A DNA stretch of 64,000 nucleotides, from assembly GCF_010183535.1 (NCBI RefSeq), contig NC_071332.1, forward strand, positions 13,020,001-13,084,000, written 5' to 3'. The notes below the pieces were generated by a model. That model saw only the letters and a list, made by a program, of their open reading frames with translations. It was not told the origin of the DNA and made no database searches. Numbering within the stretch: position 1 is the first letter of the stretch; each line of letters begins with the position of its first letter. Both the position numbers and the translations under genes were made by a program. Source of the stretch: Caenorhabditis remanei (Eukaryota; Nematoda; Chromadorea; Rhabditida; Rhabditidae). This document shows, piece by piece, positions 10,990 through 19,871 of the stretch.

Positions 10990-13362
10990 ATGATCATAAT
11001 TTTAATTTTACTCTTCTCCGGTTCTATTTGTTTATCAACAGCAGAAGGTTTCAGTGAGTTCAAGGATCTGAACGTTTACTTTCTGTTTATTCGATTTCAA
11101 AATTTTCAGAATGCTCAACAACACCCATCACCAAAGATACCGGTTTGACTGGTGTCATACCAGCAGGGGCTACATCTCAAGTCAAAATTCCAGCTAAAAC
11201 GAATTGCACATATTCCGTTAGTTTTACTCTTTCTTAGCTCATTTCTAACTCATTTCATAATATTTCAGTTTGAAATTCCAAAAGGCTTCGCTCTGAAAGT
11301 GGATACTACCACAGATTACATGATTTCTCCGGGAGATATGGTACTATTTGATAACTTCTTGTAAGCTCTTTAAGTCTCAACACAACTAAAGTATCATTAA
11401 ATTTTTTGTAGCATTTCTCCACCAGCTATAAACAAGGTTGACTATGCAATGAACTCGAATGTCACATATCAGATCATTTCTGTTACTGGAAATGTGACAT
11501 TTATTGCGAAATACACATATTTGGACTGTGAGTTTTCACGGTTTGACATTGAGAATTTACAAAAATATTTCAGTGTCAAATTACCAACAAGTGATCAAAC
11601 CAACTGGAACTCCGTTCAATGCAACTTTGGAATCAAACAAATATTACACTGTGAAAGCAAGTAATGCTAATGATCAGGTTTTTGTTGTTTTTAGTCCGAA
11701 ATCAAAACGATCATCCTTTCAGGTCAATCTGCAATGCGGAACTCTTCATGGTTCAGCCATTTCATATACCTCATTTGAAGTTTTCCTTTTCGACGGAAAC
11801 GATATTTTCAACTCAAATTACGTCGGAAGGGTACCGCAAGCATTTGGACGTCGTTATGAATATTACTCAACTTCTGATACCCTTACTCTCATCAACTTGT
11901 ACGGTGGTCCTTCTGATTCGTTGTTTTTGGGAAACGATGCATCTGGTGAGATTCACATTGACCCACTTCTTAAAGTTTCAAAATTAAGTTGTCGAAAATA
12001 TGGACACTTATGGAGTTTACGTGATGGACGCAAATACTGATTTTAATGGTTGGATGGAATTGAAACAAGAGATAAATATCTTGCCAGACGCATGGTACAC
12101 AGTTATCTGTAATGGATGTCCCAGTTTTTCGATTGAGGCTATGCTGTTTGATACTCAGTGTGATTACTCGGTAATCAACTTTCTGTGAACCTTTTCGTTT
12201 TAAATCTAAATTTTCAGACTGAAAAAGGATATGTGGAAATTCAAGGAATGACTCCAACTCAAAAACTCCCTCCAATGCTTCACTATCAGTCAGTTCAGCT
12301 TTCTATGTGGACCATTTCTCAGAACAATGATACTTACAGATACTCTACAAACAACAATGACAGTTTTCCTCAACTCATTCCCTCTCCAATAGCGACTTTC
12401 CATCTTCACAATGCCTCAATTCATTTCTTTTTCCAATCAAGAGCTCAGCAACAAGATTTCGTAACAGCTCCAGGAACATCTAGATCCATTTCTTCTCCAC
12501 AATTATGGAATCCTGATGCCACTCCAGCATTCGATTACACGTTTTCTGATTCATCGAAAGTCTGCAACTTTTCTATTGATTTGCAAACGATACAATTAGA
12601 AAACGATCTAGACGTTCTGAGTGTAGAAGTTGGATCAGTCAACGGGCTGACTACATTGGATAAAAAGTAGGTTAACACAGAATATCTTGAAAAACAAGAA
12701 TTGTTCCAGGTACACCAAAACTAAACTCGAAAACGAGAACATATCTGGATTAGGAAACTATCTGAAGCTGAAGTACTCAGGAACAAATACATCTAAAGTG
12801 GTTTTGAACTTTGAAACAATTGACCCATTGAATCCAGCCGGAACTACTAGTTTGGTATGTTATTTCTATAACCATCATTATTAAAATGACACATTTAAGC
12901 CTTCTGACATCACTTCTGTGTCAACTCGAGCCACTCGAGTAAGTACTGTTTCTGTTCAATCTACTGTAATTACCAGCAAAAATTCACCGATTGTTGTCAC
13001 AACTACACCTCTCATTACAACTAAACCAGTCATCACAACTACACCTCTCACCACAACTGAACCAGTCATCACAACTACACCAGTCATCACGAGCACTATT
13101 ACCACCAGACAGACTCCTGATACCACTAAACTAATGTCCTCGATCTCCACCAACCATCCGACCTCTTCACTCACAACAGTCAGTTCAATGCCTGTAAAAA
13201 CGCGTTTTCCAGGGAATTCCCGAGCAAAAATAATCTGATTTTCAGAGCGGTTCTACACAAACAACAGTTTCACATCCAGAGACAACAACCAAAGGATGTT
13301 CCTCTTTGCTTCAAGCCAGAATCTTCATTCTTTTCTTGTCGACGCTTCTGTTATGGTTGTGA
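10990..13362 (+). CDS. CUB-like (CUB_2) domain protein with mucin-like stalk, probably GPI-anchored
   Basis: Ten exons (10990-11053, 11110-11216, 11269-11360, 11412-11527, 11574-11945, 11989-12170, 12218-12666, 12710-12854, 12900-13193, 13246-13362) give about 645 aa, with matching phases. The order is signal peptide (ending about STAEG), then a nematode CUB-like region beginning KCSTTPITKDTG, further extracellular sequence with many NxS/T sites, and a Thr-rich stalk (exon 9) with repeats of VITTTP or LITTKP type. The hydrophobic C-terminus SSLLQARIFILFLSTLLLWL is typical of GPI attachment. Such proteins are expressed in intestine and skin and are often induced by infection in nematodes; that role here is inference. 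AATAAA follows at about 13378. Confidence 0.82.
13004..13120 (+). repeat. Thr-rich in-frame tandem repeat in the CUB-like gene
   Basis: Imperfect 24-30 bp units encode variants of CCA GTC ATC ACA ACT ACA (ProValIleThrThrThr). They form a mucin-like stalk that is likely O-glycosylated. The units are similar enough to suggest recent slippage. Confidence 0.65.
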
Positions 13363-13436
13363 CTTTAAAAGTTTAACAATAAAAGCAAATTTTCAAAACT
13401 TGATTTATATCATTCTTCTATGAAATTCAAGAAAAT

Positions 13437-14664
13437 TTATTCATTGAAAAGTCCCAAAAAAATTGGATGACCCAAGAAGGTCAAAGTGAATAAGAATGGG
13501 TGATTCGCTTTGAAATCAACTGGAGTGTCCATTCTCATTGACATGGGAACAGCCTTAACCGACGTCACTGCAGCTGCGGTCGTGCCGTCTTCATTGACCT
13601 GAACTTTATCAGTTACTAACATGTGTATTCTCAGTTATGAGTCACCTCAATGATTGCTTTGTGAACTCCGTCAGAAATCTTAATATTCTCTGCCAATCCT
13701 GACAAGTTTGCTGAGTCTGAGAAGATTTCAGTGATTCCCAGAATCTCTAAGCTTCTCTTCAGACTAATCTCTTTCTCCACGGTGAACTTTGGAAGATCGG
13801 TCTGAAGTTTATTTTTATTTAGGGAAGAATTAATGAAAACTCACATTCATAAATGTCTTCTTGTAGTTTTGAATCAAATACTGAAATCTCTTTGCATCTA
13901 ATTTTCCCAAAGCCTGCTTCAGTGTATTTTTCTCTTTTGGTAGGAAAACTGAGAAGCGGAAACGTTCATCTGCATATTTCAAATGCAAAACTTGAAAGAT
14001 GTCATCAGAAGAATAGTGACGGTCACTCGAGAACTCTCTCATGAACTTCATGCTCTTCACCGCTCCCGAATATGTTGTGAAGTCATAGTCTCCAACTGAA
14101 AATCCATCAAACTTGTCTTGCCAGTCTCCTTTGAAATAAATCGCATTTATCAGAAGAGCCAAGGCATCTTTAACTGTGTCCTTAGTAGCGACTTCCGTGA
14201 TTTTTCCTTTAGTTGCTTCCTTCACAAAAGTATTGATCTCTCGAACTGCCGTGAGCGTCGTGAAGTCTAAAGTCTTGGCGTCAGCTCCATAGTTTTTGAG
14301 AGCGACCGAGAGGAAAGACGGGTTCGCAGTGAAACCTTTTCTGTAAATATTCCATGAAATGCACAAAGTATTTGAATACTGTAACTCACTTCAAGTAAAC
14401 TCTATTCGCGATGTAGCTTTCCACACCGTTCTCTCCTTTCCTGATATTTTCATTGATGAACGAAAAATGATTAACATATTGATCATCACTGGCTCCAGTC
14501 AACAAAACATCTCCAATCTGTTCTTTGGATTTTCCACGTGCTCCAGTATGTACTAATGAGAGGACGAGAGCAATGGATATTGGGGAGAAAACCAGTGATT
14601 CATTGTAAGCAGGCAATGTTTTCAAGAAATTGAGACCGAATTGGGTCTCAGCTTGAAGAAACAT
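13437..14664 (-). CDS. Serpin A (intracellular-type srp serpin)
   Basis: Minus-strand exons 14664-14390, 14340-13845, 13801-13646 and 13598-13437 encode about 362 aa, the normal serpin size. There is no signal peptide; it begins MFLQAETQFGLNFLKTL. Family motifs are SLVFSPISIALVLSLVHTGA, ALALLINAIYFKGDW and the C-terminal NHPFLFTL. The reactive-centre loop hinge is EDGTTAAAVT, whose small residues suit inhibitory loop insertion; the loop continues SVKAVPMSMRMD. The first of three tandem serpins on this strand. It probably inhibits serine or cysteine proteases in the cytosol; the target is unknown. The 3' end converges on the CUB-like gene, 74 bp apart. Confidence 0.93.
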
Positions 14665-15664
14665 CTTCCTGAATATAGAATTATGTTGTTATGAAGTTAG
14701 TTTAAAAGTGTATATAAAACCAAAACATAGAAGCTCAAAGGAGCAAATGAGCCGTGATGTTGTTTGTTTACACTGATTGACAAGAAGAACAAATGTTTGT
14801 TTCTCTGAAGAAGAAGAAGAAGAAGATTGATGACCAGCTAGCTGTTGTGTTTTGACGTGAAAGTAGTTCGACTCGCAGCGAATTTTTTTTGAAATTGAAC
14901 AAAGGCTCGTCTACAATCTAACAAAAAGATTTGTGGTCACTGGACGATATATGTCTATGAAATGAAATAATATGCATAACAATTGTCAGAAATGTGCGAG
15001 AAAACGTTCCTCTTAGAATTTTTAATTGAGTTTTATTTTTTATGTTTGAATGTCTCTTTTTTCTTTATCAGTCTATCTCCGTGCTCATAAGATCAAAATG
15101 GAGACCAAATCGGCATCAGAACAAACGAAAGTTCCTTTTTAATATCTGAGACGAAAATCAAATATTGGAAGAAATTAAGACAAGGTGTTCCATTGACCAG
15201 ACTACAGACAATTTTTTGGAGGGAATACAAACAAATCGAAGAACGATCTGGTCTCATAGACTTTAGGATTCCCGTTCTTTGAAGGAGAGTAAATATCTCG
15301 ACCGCCTACGTATCAGCCATAAATTAAGAAAATCACGCAAGCATACAGACGTTGTGACACTCAGCAACGATAATTTCAAGGTTGCCAGTGATCGTTTTCA
15401 GTTTATTATTTCATATGCGCATCATTATTAAAATTACAAAACTTTTCCAAACTTTCGATCTTTCCATAAACATTTTAATTGATACGAGTTTTAACTTATC
15501 AAGTGTATTTCAATAGACTGTTCAACCAAAACGTCTAGCCTAATATTTATTCGTGGAGAAAATTAAAAAAAGAATCACAATCAAAGAATAAATGTTGATA
15601 AATATGCATAACGATAGAGTGAAATAAGCAAAAATAGATAAGCATAAATTAGTTGTTTTCGTGT
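14665..15664. other. Intergenic between serpins A and B
   Basis: One kilobase of AT-rich sequence includes a short GAA run near 14808-14827. It should hold the serpin A promoter and the serpin B 3' UTR. No gene is recognised. Confidence 0.5.
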
Positions 15665-16978
15665 CTAGCCTCTGTAAACTCCCATATAAACGGAATGGTT
15701 CAAGTAGGTCAACGCAAACAAGAATGGATGATCTGCCTTGAATTGAATCGGGTTCCCAGTTCTGACGATTGGAAGAACTTTGATGGTTCTAGCTCCGACT
15801 ACTGTAGCTCCACATCCAATTGGTGCAGCTGCTGGAGAAACTCCTGATCCAATACCACCAGCTGGGGAAGCGAATGAGCATCCTGTTCCTGTTCCGGATT
15901 CTGTGACCTGAAGAGTAGAAATATTGAATATTTTACTTCTATGATAATTGATAAACCTGAATGATAGACTTGTGGATTCCTTCAGATATTTTAGCATTTG
16001 CAGTGATTCCAGAGAGATCGGCAAAATCGGAAAAAATTTCAGTGATTCCGATTGCTTTGAGATTTTTCTTCAAAGAAAATCTGTAGTCGATCGAGAACTT
16101 TGGAATTTCAGTCTGTAATTATCATTTCTAAGTGTGTTGCTGAAAGATAACTTACATTAACAAAAGTTGGTTTCACATTGTCCAACAGATTCTCGAATCT
16201 TCTGTTGTCCAATTTCTTCAATGCATCATTCAGACCATTTCTCTGCTTTGGCAATAAAATTGAGAGTTGGAAACGTGGATCCACATACTTCAAGACAAGA
16301 ACCTGGAAATAGTCATCAGAAGAGTATCCACGGATAGAGCTATCAGCCAGCATTCCCATAAGAATTCCTTCTCTCTCATTCTTATGGAAAAGTTGTTTTC
16401 CTGGAAGTTGTGGGAAACCATCCTCCCATCCTCCTTTGAATGACATAGCGTTGATCAACAATCCATTGGCACTTCTGATCGAGTCCTGGCATGTTATGAT
16501 TCTCTCAACTTTTCCTTTGGTGGCTGTCTTCACATATCCATTAATTTTCTGTAGAGCATCAGAAGTTCTGAAGTCTAGTGCACGCGCTTCGGATCCGTAG
16601 TTTTGAGCGATGGCAGACAAGAATTTGCGTTGAGCAGTAGATCCACTTCTAGAATGAAAAAGCAAATACATTAAAAGTGATGACCAGATAGACTTACTTC
16701 AAATAAAGTCTGTTTGCCATGTTGACCTCAACTCCATTGATTCCCTGTCGCAAGTTTCTGTAGACATTTGAGAAATGGTTTACAAACTGGCAATTGTTGC
16801 AGTTTGCCTTGTTCAACAACGAGTTTTCGATTTGCTTCTTTGAGTTTCCAAGGGCTCCAGTGTGCACCAAAGCGAGCACAAGAGCAATAGACACTGGCGA
16901 AAATACTAGAGACTCGTTGTGAGCTGGAAGAGTTTTCAGGAAGTTCAGTCCGAGCTCCGACTCGGCTTGGTAGTACAT
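15665..16978 (-). CDS. Serpin B with expanded reactive-centre loop
   Basis: Minus-strand exons 16978-16698, 16648-16156, 16112-15957 and 15907-15665 encode about 390 aa. Intron positions match serpin A. The body is a normal serpin: SLVFSPVSIALVLALVHTGA, ANGLLINAMSFKGGW, ADHPFLFALTY. The last exon differs from its neighbours. Between the strand before the hinge and the common (K)VLP segment, the loop is 46 residues long against 18 in A and C. It is rich in Gly, Ala, Ser and Pro, has two Cys, and the hinge GTTAAAVT is replaced by SGTGTGCSF. The Pro/Gly-rich insertion may alter or abolish inhibition. Its target is unknown. The gene has no signal peptide. Confidence 0.92.
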
Positions 16979-17560
16979 TTTGGGAGAAGATCACAAAAAA
17001 ATGCACTGAGAGCAAAGTGTGTTTTTTGAACAAACTATCGAGACCTTTTATAGGAAGAAACAGTGTCAACAACAAACAACACCAAAAGCGGTCTTGTAGA
17101 CTTTAGAGGGTTTTTGGGTTTGCTCGCGGAAAATAAAGAGCTTGACCACCCACATATCGCCCACACCTTTCTGGTGAAGAACGGAAATGTATCTTTGTTT
17201 TAATGAGACAAAGAATAAGTGAAAGTCAATATATTATATAAGAAGATCACGCTGATACGGAGCAGACTACAGAAACCATGAGTGGAGAAAGATTCTACAG
17301 ATTCCTCACTCCCTTAGGAGAGGCTAGTTTAGTGACGTCTAGAGAGCAATTGCTGCACTCTAGTTCGTCTAGGCCCGCTCTATGTATATTTTCGTATCAA
17401 CTTCTTTGTGAAATACTATCAAACTTCGTATCAAATTTTAATTATCCAGAAGCCATTAATTGTTATTGTAGCCTACTGGTAGGTACTCTGAATATTTAAC
17501 TGTGTAAGTGAAATTTTATCAACTCAAAATCAAAATTTTCAACAGGACAAACGACGTTAC
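16979..17560. other. Intergenic between serpins B and C
   Basis: This 580-bp spacer holds the serpin B promoter and serpin C 3' region. A 73-codon plus-strand frame (17278-17499) has no recognisable features. Confidence 0.5.
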
Positions 17561-18776
17561 TTATCCATGAAAAACCCCCAAAAACAATGGGTGACCATCC
17601 CGAACCAATGCGAACAGAAATGGGTGATTTGCCTTGAATTCGACGGGATCATCCATTCGAAGACACATCGGCACCGCTTTGACTACTGTAACTGCTGCCG
17701 CTGTGGTCCCTTCTTCATTCACCTCGATGAGTGATTTGTGAGTTCCATCGGATATCTTGATTCCTTCAGCAATCCCAGATAAATCGGCTTGATCCGTGAA
17801 AATATCTGTGATCCCAAGAGATTGAAGCGTGTTCTTGAGAGCCAACTCTTTCTCAATTGTGAACTTTGGAATTTCAGTCTATAAAAAATCCCACGTATTG
17901 TTATATGCAACAAGATAGTACTTACGTTCATATAAGTCCGTTTCGATTGTTGTAGCAACTTCTGGAATCTCTCTGAGTCTAGTTTTTCCAGCGCAGAATT
18001 CAAACCATTCGATTCTTTTGGAAGGAAGACCACAAATTTGAAACTCGAATCTACATAGTTTAAGGTCAAAACTTGGAAGATGTCATCAGAAGAGTATCCG
18101 CGGTCAGTCATAATTTCCTTCAGAAATGGAATTTTCTTAACGCCATCCATTTTCGTTGTGAATTCTTCGTTAGATGTGAAGTCGAGGGTGAACTCTTCAT
18201 CCCATTTTCCTTTGAAATAGACAGCATTGACGAGAAGAGCAATAGCGTCAGAAATAGAATCAGATGACACCAGGTTGTCTAGTTTTCCTTGAGTTGACAC
18301 TCGAATAAACTCGTTAATTTTTTCTGCTGAGTCTGGATTTTGAAAATCAAGAGATTCGGCGCCAGCGTCATAGTTCTCAGCAACATGAGATAAATAGTCA
18401 TTGTTGATTTGAGCTGTATGTCTGAAAATAAAAACAAATATATATCAAAGAGACTACGTCAACTTTATACTCACTTTAGATAAACCCGATTAGCAATACT
18501 GATTTCCGTTCCATTTGTATTCGACTTCAAACGCTCAGACAGGCTCGAATAGTAGTTTATAAACTGCTCGGAATCCGTTCCGCCGAGAAGTGCTTTCTCA
18601 ATTTGAGCACTCGATTGATTCCGTGCTCCAGAATGGACAAGTGCCAACGCCAGAGAAACAGAAAGTGGTGAAAATACTAGAGACTCACTTTGATTGGCAG
18701 TCAATGTCTTTAGAAAATCGAGACCGAATTTTGTTTCGGATAAAAGAAGTTGTTCTTTGATGTCTTGTTGAGTCAT
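17561..18776 (-). CDS. Serpin C (intracellular-type srp serpin)
   Basis: Minus-strand exons 18776-18475, 18421-17926 and 17878-17561 encode about 371 aa. It starts MTQQDIKEQLLLSETKFGLDFL and lacks a signal peptide. Motifs: SLVFSPLSVSLALALVHSGA, AIALLVNAVYFKGKW, hinge EEGTTAAAVT, loop VVKAVPMCLRMD and NHPFLFAL. The third intron present in serpins A and B is missing here, as the reading frame runs straight from the helix before the loop into the loop. This points to loss of that intron in C or gain before A and B separated. The hinge is of inhibitory type. Confidence 0.93.
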
Positions 18777-19079
18777 TGAATCTATATTACAATTATGAAC
18801 AGATGGATATAGTCACGATTATAAACATCTGTACCAAAACAAGGGAAGCAAAGATCTAAAAAATTGAATTCACAATAAAAACGAAATTCGCAACAACAAA
18901 TGAATCGTGTAACTGAGAAAAGAGAGGTTGGACTACTAAAGTGAAGAAAAGAGAACAGAAATAAAAAACCGATTGAAAACCAATTGAAAAGATACTTAGA
19001 GAAAACAAACAAACATGTTGATAGAAATTTTCGGCCTCTCTTTCCTTGCCGCCTGCGGTTATCGATTTTTCTCTCTCCA

Positions 19080-19871
19080 ATGGTGTTCAATCGTCCTGCT
19101 CCTAAACGGAAGCAGACGTCGTCTGATGAGGATCCTCCGCAACAATTCGTACCTTATGATGCTTATAAGGTGCTCTATGATCGAGTTGTCACCCTCACCT
19201 CCTTGGTGAATCAACTTCGTGGCGCAATCGTCGATTCTGGACAGAATAAATTGGCTCTCGCTGTGGCTGAGTCGTGCGAACTCCTTCCGGATTTGCCTCA
19301 AATTGCGGACCCACTTATCCATGACCACTCAGCTTCGGATTCTCACGTTTTCATGGGTACCTCCTCGAAGCTACCACAAGTTCCCACACCTATTGCTCCT
19401 GTCACAACTATCAACTCTCTGGACATCGCTCGGGAAGCTGCTAAGCTTCTCGATAAAGCTACTCGTGTTGTGATTGAGAAGATGCCGGACAACCATGACA
19501 ACCCGAATCAGGACTCGCAAGATCTGGATTTCTTTCAGAAGTTAGCCATTGCCAATCGTCTCCCGTCTCCCAAGAAAGCTCACCGCCACCAGTGTTCCTC
19601 GAAATTTCGTCCTCTGAAACTTCAATTCGACTCTTCTACTGATCGGGACATTTTTCTGCATGGCTATCACAAAATTCGCTCAACTGACAAATCTCTCCTG
19701 GATATTGCCACCAAGCCCCGAGCTCGTCGGGATCTGACCAAACCGGAACTTGAAACTCTCCGTGCTTCTCGGAAGTTTTGCTATGATCAGAATAAGATTG
19801 CCGGAGAATCGAAATTCATTATGTCGGACATCAATTATAAAGTCAACTCTAAGCCCCGCCCTTTTATTTAA
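19080..19871 (+). CDS. LINE ORF1 protein
   Basis: The frame encodes about 263 aa from ATG 19080 (MVFNRPAPKRKQTSSDED), and an in-frame ATG at 18984 could add 32 residues. The protein has a basic start, a probable helical oligomerisation segment (YKVLYDRVVTLTSLVNQLRG) and a basic central to C-terminal half with RPLKLQFDSSTDRD, suited to nucleic-acid binding. No zinc knuckle is visible. ORF1 proteins of this type package element RNA. Its TAA stop overlaps the start of the ORF2 frame by one base. Confidence 0.75.
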   Translation: MVFNRPAPKRKQTSSDEDPPQQFVPYDAYKVLYDRVVTLTSLVNQLRGAIVDSGQNKLALAVAESCELLPDLPQIADPLIHDHSASDSHVFMGTSSKLPQVPTPIAPVTTINSLDIAREAAKLLDKATRVVIEKMPDNHDNPNQDSQDLDFFQKLAIANRLPSPKKAHRHQCSSKFRPLKLQFDSSTDRDIFLHGYHKIRSTDKSLLDIATKPRARRDLTKPELETLRASRKFCYDQNKIAGESKFIMSDINYKVNSKPRPFI

